Assembly: GCA_029204225.1 (NCBI GenBank)
Contig: CM055098.1
Location: 1,363,106 to 1,427,105 of the forward strand
Reading direction: 5' to 3'
Length of the DNA stretch: 64,000 nucleotides
From: Diphasiastrum complanatum
Lineage: Eukaryota > Streptophyta > Lycopodiopsida > Lycopodiales > Lycopodiaceae
Positions 9,912 to 21,919 of the stretch are shown piece by piece. Numbering within the stretch: the stretch's first letter is position 1; each line of letters opens with the position of its first letter. The translations under genes were made by a program, and so were the position numbers. The notes under the pieces were generated by a model, which was not told where the DNA came from, ran no database searches, and saw nothing but the letters and a program-made list of their open reading frames with translations.

Positions 9912-11455
9912 GTGGTCGCTGATGCACTATCTCGTATACTGCATCAGATGAGCTTTACTGTGGTTGACAGTGGTCTCATGGAGGAGATTAAGAAGGCTCA
10001 AGAAAAGGACCTGCATTGTCAGCGTGTGTGGCCTAATGCACACAAGGTAGTCAACCAAACGGAAGAGTCAGTCGAGGCTGTCGCTTCCGTAGAGGCACAC
10101 ATCAATACATATTTAACATACACCGTGAAGGATGGTATGTTATTGAGAAATGGAAAAGTTTTCATGCCAGACGTGAAGGATCTTCGTCGTAAGATACTTC
10201 ATGAATGCCATGATAGTCCCTGCGCAGGGCACCCTGGTATTGATAAGACCAGTGAGCTTTTGAGAAGGTATTATTTCTGGCCACGATTGCAGCAGGATGT
10301 AAGAGAGTACGTCCAGTGTTGCACGGCTTGTCAGGTGAACAAGGCCGAGAGAGTGAGTCCTCCAGGCTTGCTACATCCACTTGAGATACCTACAGGAAGG
10401 TGGGAAAGCATCTCTATGGATTTTATTGTTGGGCTACCCAAGACCCAGAATGGATTCAATTCCATTATGGTAGTGGTAGACAGGTTTTCCAAGATCGCTC
10501 ATTTCATCGCAACAACCAAGAAGGTCACAACTCCGCAAGTGGCTGAGTTGTTTATTCAGAATATTGTCAGGTTCCATGGTCTTCCGAAGTCCATAGTTTC
10601 TAACAGGGATCCCAAGTTTACGCAAAATTTTTGGATTAAGGTGTTCACCAAGCTGGGAACACAGTTGCGGATGAGTAGCTCTGAGCATCCTCAGACGGAT
10701 GGTCAAACAGAGCGAGTGAATCAGATCTTGGAAGATATGCTTAGGGCATATGTGAGTAGTACGCAAACAGACTGGGTAAAGCATTTACCGCTATTGGAGT
10801 TCGCGTACAATGATAAGAGACATGCATCCACTGGATTGAGTCCATTTGAGCTCAACTATGGTTTCAGGCCACTGAGTCCTGCAATCATAGGAATTCCACA
10901 TAGGGTACCTAGTGTTGTAGAGTTTTTGGCTCAGATGCAGCAGAAGCTAGAGTTGGCACGAGATAACTTGTCCAAAGCTGTAGCTAGGGCAGAGAGTTAT
11001 GCTCGTGAGAACCGTACCTATCAGGAATTTGAGAATGGAGATTGGGTGTATTTACTAGTCCCTTCGAAGCCGAAGGTGCTACGCACAGGAAAGTGCGCCA
11101 AGTTATCTCCAAGGTATTGTGGACCATGGTTGATTATTAAGAAGGTGAGCCAAGTAGCTTATAAGCTACAGCTACCTGTAGGATGCAAGGTGCATCCAGT
11201 ATTCCATGTTAGCAAACTGAAGAGATGTTTGCACGATGGCGATAGCCTGGTGGAAGGTCTAGTGTCTCTTGAGAAGAAAAACACCATAGGTTATGGGCCA
11301 GACAGAATCCTAGATCCAAGGGAGCGACGATTGCGGAATCGTCTCCTTCAAGAGTATCTAGTAACCTAGAAAGGGCATCCGTTGTCAGATGCTACCTGGG
11401 AGACGCGACAGGCGTTGCAGAAGTCTTACCCAGAGTTTGTCATCGAGGACCGATG
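9912..11455 (+). pseudogene. gypsy A integrase with C-terminal chromodomain
   Basis: The longest frame in the window (485 codons, 9912-11369). Counted from 9912, it has a His-His-Cys-Cys zinc site (H100, H107, C137, C140), the catalytic triad D170, D233, E267 (SMDF, NRDPKF, QTER) and a GPY/F-type module (YCGPWLIIKKVSQVAYKL). A TAG at 11367 interrupts a chromodomain: RERRLRNRLLQEYLV before it and KGHPLSDATWE after it, where a tryptophan codon is expected. Chromodomains steer integration to particular chromatin, which marks this as a chromovirus. Apart from that stop the integrase reads intact, so the stop may be recent. Confidence 0.9.
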
Positions 11456-11477
11456 ACTTGCCAGAGGAGGGAAGGAT

Positions 11478-11725
11478 TGTTAGAGTCCAGTTACGACTCT
11501 ATCATGACCTTGGCACGGCCGGTCACCAGAGGGCCTGAGGCCAAGTATTGGCAAGGGCCAGTGACCGAGGACATCTGTCCCAAGTTGGGACCGGTGCGTC
11601 ATGAGCAGTGTCCTGGTGTGGCCGCCTGACAAGTTGTCAGAGATGCGATGTGTCTTGACCGTCGGGACTCTAGCCGTCAGTGACGAGATGCTAGCCGGCA
11701 AGTAGTCGGGGTGACCAAGAGGGTC
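11478..11725 (+). repeat. 3' LTR of gypsy A, truncated
   Basis: It begins TGTTAGAGTCC after the stop-rich tail and matches the first half of the 5' LTR up to AAGAGGGTC. The remaining part (about 225 bp) is absent. Six unmatched bases (ACAAGT, 11726-11731) bridge to the next copia LTR. Confidence 0.88.
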
Positions 11726-11731
11726 ACAAGT

Positions 11732-12267
11732 CAATGACAGCGACCACGATCTTCTCCTTGACGGCACAACGGCTCCACGCCATCTCTTGTACACTCATCT
11801 ACATAAATGTAAATAGCACATAGATCATTTAACATGTATGCAATTGATCAATGATCAAGAACACGGATTATTGAATCCGATGAGACAGACACAGTAAATG
11901 CTTTCATGCATTGATTCTCCTCTTCAGACGGATCGTCCGTATTAGCTCATAGCTTTTACAGTTTGTAGTTAGCTTTGTGAGCACGCGGTTTCGCCCGCTA
12001 TTGTCTTGTGCTTACTTGCATTACTGACTTGTATTTCGTTACAATTAATCTGAATAAAGTGCTGTCTAGTTCTGCATTCAGGTTCTGTCAGTATAAGCAA
12101 TGCTTTCCGCTCTTTGTCTGCCGATCTGATTGCTTTGTTTGATAGTCTGCTCTTTTGCTTCCGCTACTACCGCACATCTAGCTCTAAACTTAATCTTGTT
12201 AATGTGTTCGCCTATTGTTACCAACAGTGCACGCACCGAGGGAACCTCTAACACACTTTCCCCAGCA
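11732..12267 (+). repeat. 5' LTR of copia B, 5'-truncated
   Basis: Matches 16712-17233 of the 3' LTR and ends CCCCAGCA next to the primer-binding site. It carries GAATAAAGTG near 12052, a plausible polyadenylation signal. Its first ~217 bp, with U3 promoter sequence, is missing. Confidence 0.9.
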
Positions 12268-12279
12268 TGGTATCAGAGC
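12268..12279 (+). promoter_or_regulatory. Primer-binding site of copia B (tRNA-iMet type)
   Basis: TGGTATCAGAGC directly abuts the LTR end. Confidence 0.9.
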
Positions 12280-12484
12280 ATAGGTAACTACTCTTTAATA
12301 TCAAAATTCATCTGATTTCTTAAGTGGTTTTAAGTCAGAGCTATTTCTATAGCCTGATAAGCTTCCCACAGAACCTGATCCTACTAGCCGATAGGATAAC
12401 TATTTTCTTGTTCTGTAATTTCGCACTAGATTTTCATACTTAAGTCACTGATAGTTACTACTATCATCTAGACTAATCTTCCAC

Positions 12485-15400
12485 ATGGATTCCCAAGGAA
12501 AATCCAGTCCTATCATGGACAAGCTTGATGGAGCCAATTACCATCTGTGGAAATTTAAGATGAGAACTGTGCTAATGGCTAAGGAATTGTATGACGTTGT
12601 CACAGGTGAAGAGGCAAGACCCGAAGCTGACAACGCAACAATCTCCCGATGGAAGCTGACGGATGGTAAAGCATTTGCGCTTATCATCCTCAACATCTCG
12701 GACATGCAAATCGGCCATGTGTCCGAAGCTCAGACATCCAAGGAAGTCTGGGACATCTTGAGCACATTATATGAAGTGCGAGATATAGCTTCCAAGTTAC
12801 ATCTCAGGACAAAACTTTACTCCCTCAAGATGGCAAATGGTGATTCCCTTTAGAATCACATCAACCAGTTCAAGAACCTGCTGAAGCGAATGGCCGCTGT
12901 CGAATCTGTCATCGACGATCAAGACGCAATAATGACACTGCTATCAAGTTTGCTAAGCTCATACAACAGTTGGGTGATGATCATCACGACACACCCCGAA
13001 CTAACTCTTTCAAGAGTCATCACAATGCTGTTGCAGGAAGACACCTGAAGGAACGAAGCCTCCAGTTCCTCGACTGTCGATTCTCACACCTTATACACCA
13101 ACAAAGGCTCGACTAAGCAGAAGAAGAAAGGCCCAAAGTCATCAAAGAAAGATCAAAAACCGACACATCGTCAAGAGCAGTCGAATCAGCCGACAAAGAA
13201 GAAGCTATTCTGCAGATACTGCAAGAGTTCCAACCACAAGATCCAAGACTGTCGTATACTGCAGGCAAAGAATAGCAGCAAAGAACAGTCGAGTCAAGTG
13301 GCAAATGCAGCTGCAAAAGTTCCACAGCCTATTCAAGAATCGGATCATGAGGCCTTCATGACAAACCATCAAGAAGAATCCAACGACAGCTCCTGGTTTC
13401 TTGATTCCGATGCCACACAGCATATGACCAGCCATATCGATTGTTTCGAGTCCTATACACCTTACAGTACCAAAAAATATGTTCACCTCGGTGACAACAG
13501 CACCCAAGCTATCAAAGGTGAAGGTACAGTAAGATTAAGCTATGCTAATGATCAATGTAAACTACTTTCAAATGTCCTTCATGTACCAAATTTGTCAACA
13601 AATTTGCTCTCTGTTAGCAGAATTACAGATCTAGGACATAAAGTAGAATTTGAATCTGGTCACCGTAAAGTAGTCGATAGGACAAGCAAGATCCTAGCAC
13701 TCGGGAAGAGGCATGGATACTTGTACAGATTAAGTCACTGCTTTTCTACCTCTAGTCAAGCACTTAGTACTTTTATTCAGATAAATAAAAGTTTACTTTG
13801 GCATTATAGACTTGGTCATTTGAATCATGCTTTTGTACAGCAAATGTCTAAGCAATCCATTGTTCTTGATCTCGACTATCCTGACAAGAAAGTCGAATTA
13901 CCTATCTGTCAAGACTGTGTAGTCGGTAAACAGACCAGGCAACCCTTTAGATCAAGCCATCAGCATATTGCTAGAGGATTACTAGATGTTGTACATACAG
14001 ATATTTGTAGCCCAATGCAAAATCCTTCACAGAAGGATGCAAAGTATTTTATAACTTTTATTGATGAATTTTCCATAAGAACTATGGTATATTTTATTAA
14101 GAAGAAATGAGAAGCGTTCAATTGCTTCGGAATCTTCAAGGAGCGTGCAGAGAAAGAGACTGGTAAGACAATCAAAGCCCTAAGGTCAGACAATGGTGGA
14201 GAGTACATCTCTACCAAATTCAAGGAGTACTACCAGAGCCAAGGCATTGAACATCAGTTTATCACTCCTTATTCGCCTCAGTCCAATGGCTTAGCCGAGA
14301 GGAAGAATCGTACCCTGGTCGAGTCAACCAAATGTATGCTGGCACACTCATCTTTACCGAAGAGCTTCTGGGCTGATGCTATTTCCGCTGCAGCTTACAT
14401 CCAGAACAGATGTTTGACCAAGGCCCTCTCAGGCAGAAGACCCCACGAGGTGTGGACAAGCTCAAAGCCTTCATTGAAGAACCTACGAGTATTCGGATGT
14501 ATCACCTACGCACAGATCCCGAAGGAGACAAGGAAGAAATTTGACTTCCAAGGTCTCAAGACAATTTTCATCGGATACACTTCATCTGACAACACTTACA
14601 AGCTGTATGACCTCGATACCCAGCAGATTCTATTCAGCCGAGATACAGTCTTTATCGAAGTTCATCAAACCTCAAAGGCAAAGACACGGTTCCAAATGAA
14701 CCTTCAACGCCTTTCATTGACACGACTATTCGAGCCACTGGCTCAAGCGTGCCTATAGTTGATCCACTACACGACAGCGAGTCAGACGAAGATGTTGTTG
14801 ATACTCAGCAACTACAAATCCGAGGATTGAATCATCAGCCGACACTTCCTCCAAGAAGATCAAGCTGAGTGCGCACACAACCCACAAGGTATACTCCTGA
14901 GTTTGCCTGTCTTTAATGCATGAACCAACATCAGTTGATGAGGCACTTAGCCAACCAGACTCTGATCTCTGGAGAGAAGCAATGGACAGAAAATATTCCT
15001 CTCTAATCAAGAACCAGACATGGTCACTAGTCAAAGCTCCTGCTGGCTGCAATCTCATGCATTGCAAATGGGTCTTCAAGATCAAATACAATGCCAATGG
15101 AGCGATTGATCGAAGAAAGGCACAAGACAAGTAGCACGAGGATTCGCTCAGATTCCTAACATTGACTACAATGAGACTGTCAGTCCAGTAGTCAAGCATT
15201 CATCAATCCGAGCCCTCCTATCGTATGCTGCAACAGCCGACCTTGAAGTACATCAACTCGATGTACAGACAGCTTATCTGAATGGAGTCATTGAAGAAGA
15301 CATCTATATGCTACAACCCGAAGGATACATCCATGAAGGTATGAAGCATCATGTTTGCAAACTCCACAAGGCACTTTATGGCTTGAAGCAATCAGCCAGA

Positions 15401-16458
15401 GCTTGGTTCCAAAGTATCAACACATTCCTCATCCGACAAGGTTTCCAACCAAGCATGGCCGACAGTAACGTCTACTTCAAGTCAGTGCAACAATCCTTTA
15501 TAATTATCACCTTACATGTAGATGATACATCGCTTTTCAGCAACTGTATCAATCTGGTGAAGGATGCTAAACAGATGTTGTCTTCTGAGTTCGACATGAC
15601 TGATCTGGGTGAAGCTCACTTCAGTCTGGGCATACAAATCCACAGAGACAGAGCGAGATGGCTGATATTTATTACTCAACAAAGGTATCTTCACAAAGTT
15701 CTTGTCAGATATAATCTGATTAATTGTAAATTAGCTCACTCGCCAATGGAACCAGGCCTGCAGTTATCAAAGGACCAATGTCCTCAGACTAAGCAGGAAG
15801 AGGAGCAGATGAGAGAGTATCCCTATTGATCGATACTTGGATCTCTCATGTATGCAATGGTCTGCACAAGACCTAATATTGCTTTTGCAGTCAGCTCACT
15901 CGACCAATTCATGGCCAATCCGGGCATTACCCATTGGAAGGCTCTTATAAGAGTCATGAGATACATTCGAGCTACTATGGACCAGTGCATCTGCTATGGA
16001 GAAGTCAACAACGACAATCTTCATCGGCTCGGTGGGTTTTCCGATGCAAGTTGGGGAGGAGATGGAGATAATCGTAAATCCACATCTGGATTTACATTCT
16101 TCTTCAACGGCGGTCCTATATCTTGGAACAGTCGTAAGCAAACCTCTATTGCTCCCATCTACAGAAGCAGAGTATATTGCTTTTCTCAATCTTTAAAGAG
16201 GCATTTTGGTTAAGGAATTTACTGGCAGACATTAGTGTAATCTGTGATAATCAGAATGCAATTGCCCTATCGGCCAACCCTAGATTTCACTCTAGGAGTA
16301 AGCACATTGAGATCCGATATCACTATGTCAGGGGCAAGATTCTCGATAGAGAGGTGAGCTTAACGTACTGTCGAACGCAGGACATGGTTGCAGATGTGCT
16401 CACCAAGGCATTGAGCATTAATGCACATAACAATTTTGTGCATTGTTGCTTAGTCTGA
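12485..16458 (+). pseudogene. copia B gag-pol polyprotein (stops and frameshifts)
   Basis: Starts at ATG 12485 with the copia gag N-terminus (DKLDGANYHLWKFKM). It continues through a knuckle CRYCKSSNHKIQDC, a protease site reading LDSDAT in place of the usual DSGAT, the pre-integrase H-C finger (HYRLGHLNH, CQDCVVGKQ), the integrase core with HTDIC, RSDNGGEY and ERKNRT, then RT (KWVFKIKY, AYLNGVIEEDI, YGLKQSARAW, HVDD in place of YVDD) and RNase H (GGFSDASWGGD to ADVLTKALS at 16411). In-frame stops lie at 12851, 13046, 14108 and 15827, and frame changes near 14700, 15130 and 16150. Several stops sit where CAG or CGA is expected, in keeping with cytosine deamination. It is inactive. Confidence 0.9.
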
Positions 16459-16485
16459 TGATCAAAGCATTCACGGATCCAGATT

Positions 16486-16494
16486 AAGGGGGGG
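16486..16494 (+). promoter_or_regulatory. Polypurine tract of copia B
   Basis: AAGGGGGGG immediately before the 3' LTR, the primer for plus-strand synthesis. Confidence 0.88.
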
Positions 16495-17233
16495 TGCTGG
16501 ATTTATCTCCTCTACTCTCCTAAATCCAATGTTAATCTAGTTCCGTTCATTGCTACATATTTGCTTGCATTGTCGCGCAGCTCAACTACTAAAGACGAGC
16601 AAGAGAAGAAGGGCGACATATCAGAGTTGGACGAACTATCGGGTAGACCCAACTCGGTCGACATATCGGGGAAGCCCGACTTATCGGCCTCCTCACGCTC
16701 ACATCCTCTGACAATGACAGCAACCACGATCTTCACCCTGACGGCGCAACGGCTCCACGCCATCTCTTGTACACTCATCTACATAAATGTAAATAGCACA
16801 TAGATCATTTAACATGTATGCAATTGATCAATGATCAAGAACACGGATTATTGAATCCGATGAGACAAACACAGTAGATGCTTTCATGCATTGATTCTCC
16901 TCTTCAGACGGATCGTCAGTATTAGCTCATAGCTTTTACAGTTTGTAGTTAGCTTTGTGAGCACGCAGTTTCGCCCGCTATTGTCTTGTGCTTACTTGCA
17001 TTACTGACTTGTATTTCGTTACAATTAATCTGAATAAAGTGTTGTCTAGTTCTACGTTCAGCTTCTATATATATATGCAATGCTTTCCGCTCTCTGCCTG
17101 ATGATTGTTTTGTTTGATAGTCTGCTCTTTTGCTACCGCGCATCTAGCTCTAAACTTAATCTTTTTAATGTGTTCGCCTAATGTTACCAATAGTGCACGC
17201 ACCGAGGGAACCTCTAACACACTTTCCCCAGCA
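16495..17233 (+). repeat. 3' LTR of copia B (complete)
   Basis: It starts TGCTGGATTT and ends CCCCAGCA. At 739 bp it is the longest LTR here and gives the length missing from the 5' copy. It contains GAATAAAGTG near 17032. Confidence 0.9.
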
Positions 17234-17400
17234 AAAAACGAACAGCTTTTTCGCTTCTCCAAGCACCAAGCGTAGCTCTGATACCATTGTAAAGCCCAAA
17301 ACAATCACTTGGATAGGAGATATATACACAAGAGGGGGTTGTGGCAATAACCATCCAACCAGCGGTCTAACGAACAATCCAACACCCCCAAGCTGATCCC
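17234..17400 (-). mobile_element. Edge of another LTR element (minus strand): leader, primer site, LTR start
   Basis: Right after copia B, the minus strand carries a primer-binding site (17275-17286, TGGTATCAGAGC when reversed). One base further out is an LTR-like end, TGTAAAGCCC on the plus strand from 17288. This would be the 5' LTR of a minus-strand element whose body lies to the left, and copia B probably landed in or beside its leader. No coding part is recognisable and the outer LTR edge could not be fixed. TATATAAGAC near 17400 could be its TATA region. Confidence 0.5.
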
Positions 17401-18365
17401 TATATAAGACACTACGGTAGCAAGAGCATAGAGAGAACAATTAATTGTCGATAATCTGAATATGACAGCACAAGGAGGGGTGAGGGTTTAGACATACATT
17501 CCAAAACCCTAATCTCCATACGACATGTAAATTCTCTTTGAAGGATAATCCCTCTCCATGCATGGCTACCCAATATAGGCAATCATCAACAACCACTCTC
17601 GCTTAAGGCAATGCCTTAACCAAATATAGAAATAAGACCCATTTAGAATTAAGGACTAACCTACGGTATAGGCTAGGCCAAGTATCAACTATGTACATTA
17701 AGAAAATAACAAAACCCTTTTGTTGGTTATTCCATGCACAACCCCTATAGAGGATGGATCAAACACGGATTTCCCACAGGGTTATAACATTAACAAACCT
17801 TATCTTTAAATTCATAACTATAACTTGCTATTCAAACTTAGAGGGATAATTTTGCGCATGATCTGGCGTACCTTCAAGAAATCTTTGCAACATAAACGTA
17901 GATTATACGTTGGACATCTTGTCAAACTCAATGTCCAAACTTCGGCTAGTTACAATATATTGGTCTTTGAAAGAAAAAAAAAATTATTCACAACAAGTAT
18001 TTTGGATCTCTAAATTTAGCATGGTTAGGCCCAAAGAGGTTCTAAAAAGACGAGGCTTGATTTGCATTTGGAAGAAGCACTCATTCAAACAAGTTTTGAA
18101 ACCCCATCTAAATGAGTTTGAATACTACAATGCCTCCTGGGGCACTTTGAAGAATGCAACGATCAACTCAAAATATATGATCAAGTTTTTGATATCAACC
18201 ATGATTAGACGATCCAAATGAACGTAAAGAGAATAAACTCACATAGGGCCTGATCCAATTCCTTTGACCTCTTTCGTTTTCTCACTGGAAGAATCTTGAA
18301 GGTTAATATGTGCATCAAGACTAAAGTTATCTAGAAGACTTCCTCCTGCCAGCATTTTTGCTACT
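17401..18365. other. Non-coding stretch
   Basis: AT-rich DNA, possibly the rest of the LTR that starts at 17288. Short frames in it show no recognisable protein. No RNA gene seen. Confidence 0.4.
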
Positions 18366-18367
18366 CT

Positions 18368-18370
<3 letters not shown>

Positions 18371-18458
<88 letters not shown>
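18371..18458. repeat. (TC)44 microsatellite
   Basis: An uninterrupted run of 44 TC dinucleotides. It makes false Arg-Glu repeat frames on the minus strand. Confidence 0.99.
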
Positions 18459-18461
<3 letters not shown>

Positions 18462-21400
18462 AGAAAAGAGTGCTTTCCCATAGCACATGTGAGAGGCACT
18501 CTCCAATAGCATTTAGCTTCAAAAACCAATTGCATGCAAGTGACATGATTGCCTGCACAGTAAACATCTCACAAGAAATAGTGTTCACATTATGAAATCA
18601 TCACGACTACAAAACAATCTATCAAATATAGTTTTACAATTTTTGCAAGAAAAAACAAATGATTAACAGTATCAAACTGTGAATTCATGCTTCCATAAGT
18701 ATTGTGTCAATAAATGAAAAAGAAAAAACCCTCAATCAACCTTAACATAATACATGTGTGTTAATGTGGGGCGTTCCATTTGATAATGTCACATTAATAT
18801 AGTCATTGACATACAATTCAGGTAATTATTCATCTTATAACATATGAGGGGCCTCATTGATTTGTTTAGACACGCAATGTACATGATCACTAGATAAGTA
18901 ACTTAGAAGCATCTAGACACTAAATAGGTCAAGGACCATCTTGTAGAGTGCCAACCCTAACTGGCTCTTGGAGACTATAAATACTCTCTTTTCATTTGAC
19001 AATTGCTTGATTTAGTTCCTTAACTTTGTTGCAAGAGACTCACCTACAATTCCTTTTTTGATAGTAGGGTCTATCAAATTATTGGGGAGATTGTTAAATA
19101 GTTCTTAGTTTGTGGTCCACTATTGCCTCATGTGTTGCTCAATGTGACATGTTAGTCTCAACTGGTAGCAAAGCATTGTTAGAGATCCAGATTCTACAAT
19201 TTTTAGATCCTCTTTTGATTTGTTTTGTTGTAGGTTTTGGAACTAGGAGAAAACATTATCTTCTGCCAAGTAGCAAGTGTCGGTTGTGCATGGAGCTTTC
19301 CATGTGTCGATGTTTGTATGTATTAGGGTTAAGGAGTGCTCGAGGGGATATAGTGTGAGCCTTGCCAAGCATTCCCTATCTTATTCCTAGGCAGCTATGT
19401 TTGGGAAGAGACTTGCAACAGGACCCTTATGCTTGTTTGTTGATATATGTAATGTTACGAAAGATTAATAAAGAGACAGATCTGCTGCGTGAATTTGGTG
19501 TATTTAGTTTAGGGTTTTTGAGCTTGTGTGCAACATTTGAGTAGTTGCTTTCCAAACTTGTGTGGGGTTTGACATCATTTGCATCTTCAATTAGGGTTTG
19601 TTGGAAGTTTGGAGAGCTAGCGCACTACTATAGGTGATTTGTTGAGTCTTTAGAGCCCATAAGATTGCAGACTGGAGCCCTATGGTGGATTGTGGATCTT
19701 CTGGCAGCTTTTGAGCATTTTTTGCTACTTGACTTGCATATTTTCTTGGCTTTTGTCAAAATCCAGCCTACATAGGATTTGTGAAATTTTTTGTAACTTC
19801 ATCAATACTCAAGTTTTCAGATTTGTCGGTTGCAATAGGCTTCTAGTGGTAGGTCGCTAGTAGGGTAGGACATTTTGCCTTCCAATTTCATCATTAATCA
19901 GCTTCAATATTTTACATGAATTTAATTTTGAAATATTGCTACTTGAAATTTGTGTTTCAAGTTTTATTTTGAATTTTATGATCCGCTATGATTCTTATGA
20001 TTCATGAAGTAACAATTTGGATTTTGACGTTTGGTAGATTAATAGAACAAAGCTCCTCTTGACAAGTCAAGACCAAACCTTTTAAAACCCTTTATTCATA
20101 AACCAACAAGGAAAAATATAGCTGAAAAGTATACAGTACTCATAAAGCACTGTAAAGCAAAACCTATTTCAAGACATCTAGCTGGTACTGCCACCATCCC
20201 ACCACACAAAACCGTGCAAGTTAGCACAGTGAGGAAGACAGGTGTCAACGTTGAATGTAAGTTGTTATCCATGTACAGAATAAGTTCACCAACTTGACAG
20301 CATGCAATACCAACAAAATTATATAGTCCAATCTTCCCTACTAAATATTGCTTATAGCGACAGGCCAAACCATACTCTCACAGTATCAGGGCTTCTGCCA
20401 TTCTGATCAATATATTGGTATTTGTCCTTATCTTTATACTCAATCATTCATTATGTATTGAAATCTAGTTATGCTAGAAAGGTTGCAAATAGCACACAAG
20501 GAGTAGCTAGGATTAGTACAAGAGTATAGGGGCAAATCCATACAAATACTTGTGTCTTACAAAGAACATGTGATGTACAGTGTTCGTAACTCTTGAGCAT
20601 ATCCATGCTTTCCAAGAGCACGCCAGCTATCCTCCTGTTTTATACATCTTAAAACCTAGTCATGTCTTAATTAGAAGTAAAACAATACTTGTGTGCATAT
20701 ATAACTAGTAAAGAGTTTTAACCATAACATTCACAATAGGATTAGGGCAAATCCATGTCGTTCCAATCTCTATGAATGTGATAGCTCTTGCACAAATCCA
20801 TGTGCTTTTAAGAGCATTTAGGTTATCAACCCTTATTATACTAAATATTACCCCAACATATTCTTAGGTTTCAACGGAATTAAGGCAAAAAACGATCATT
20901 TTATGTTACAAAAATGAAGCATGAGCAATGGTTTATGTTGATTATACTCTGCATTATAGGTCTAATGCCTTAATTTATAGCATCATATCTTCTCTATTAC
21001 AATACCAATTCCATTCATAGATTCTGAGACCACATGATTCTTTGCGACTATGCAACCAAAGTACGTTCAAAGCACTAACCTAAATAGTCATCGCAAGGGA
21101 TTCCTGTGAGGAAGTCATGATTTATCTAGAACATAACAGTAAGACAAAGTAGTAGTTGTATATTAAATACACCTATTTTTCAGTTGTTCAAGCAATAGTA
21201 TATTGCATATATTTGCTTGAATATATGAGAACATTCATAGCACAAACTGGAAGTAAATTAGAGTTGGTTCATCACTGCTCCACCAGCGATGGTCTACCAT
21301 ACGACTAACGCATATACAAAAGTCATAAGTATATGTTGAAAGCTAGCACTCCAATGCATTATTAAGGAGGCATTCCATTGCTGTTTAGGCTTCTTCATAT

Positions 21401-21495
21401 GTGCTAAATGCATGCAAGCATTCTCAACCAAAGATGTATGCACATAGTGTGCAATTTTAACATAGTTGGAGCGCACTACCAACGAGCGCTCAACA
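18459..21495. other. Gene-free AT-rich region with a primer-site footprint
   Basis: No coding or RNA gene recognised. At 19163-19174 TGGTAGCAAAGC matches the initiator-tRNA primer site at 10 of 12 positions and follows a sequence ending GTCTCA, with ACTATAAATACTC near 18975. Together these suggest a decayed LTR upstream of 19160. The short frames at 19110-19544 after it look like leader noise. Confidence 0.3.
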
Positions 21496-21689
21496 AATCC
21501 GGAAATTATCATACCAATTAAGCCATTCAAAGTGCTGCTAAAAAACAGCCTATCATATCAATCTGTGGGTCGTGCTCCAAAAGCATCATTCAATCCGGAA
21601 ATCAGCATACTAATTAAGCCACACAAAGTGTTGCTAAAAAACTGCAGATTATATATATATATATATATATATGTGGGTCGCGCTCCAGC
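21496..21689. repeat. Tandem duplication, 2 x ~97 bp, with (AT)11
   Basis: The unit beginning AATCCGGAAAT at 21496 recurs at 21592 with moderate divergence, and both units end with TGTGGGTCG-GCTCCA. The second unit holds an (AT)11 run at 21651-21672. Confidence 0.8.
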
Positions 21690-21878
21690 GCTAGTATCCT
21701 CCCGCAAATTGTAACAAAAAATATATTATCTTAACCTACTGTAGATATGGTGAACTACAAAGCAGAAATAAGCATGAGGAACATAGCAAAAGATCTACCA
21801 AGAAATGTTAAGTCGTTGAATTCCAACAAGTAGATGGGTGCCACTGATCGAGCCTCCTTCGAAGAAAGGAGAGAGGAA

Positions 21879-21919
21879 GAAGAAGGAGAAGAAGAAGAAG
21901 AAGAAGAAGAAGAAGAAGA
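21879..21919. repeat. (GAA)n microsatellite
   Basis: Run of GAA/GGA triplets, pure from about 21886. It gives a false poly-serine frame on the minus strand. Confidence 0.95.

Larger units (their letters stand above)
5143..11725 (+). mobile_element. Ty3-gypsy chromovirus with an inverted middle (gypsy A)
   Basis: A gypsy element bounded by a 472-bp 5' LTR and a truncated 3' LTR. LTRs, primer-binding site, integrase and chromodomain read on the plus strand, while gag, protease, RT and one RNase H copy (about 6535-9423) read on the minus strand. The normal order would be gag, protease, RT, RNase H, integrase in one direction, so the middle has been inverted and a short RNase H segment now exists three times. 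All frames are broken. The 3' end is lost in a junction with the next copia element, so the target duplication cannot be tested. Related gypsy sequence lies at 41280-48200. Confidence 0.9.
11732..17233 (+). mobile_element. Ty1-copia retrotransposon (copia B)
   Basis: A 5.5-kb plus-strand copia element in full domain order (gag, protease, integrase, RT, RNase H) with primer-binding site, polypurine tract and 3' LTR of 739 bp. The 5' LTR has lost its first ~217 bp at the junction with gypsy A, so the target duplication is gone. The coding region reads mostly in one frame but is interrupted by several TGA/TAG stops and a few frameshifts. The remaining LTR parts differ at a couple of dozen positions by eye, which makes it older than copia A. 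Confidence 0.93.

Noticed and set aside
18239..18535. Minus-strand frames of repeated Arg-Glu
   Set aside because: Pure translation of the (TC)44 microsatellite.
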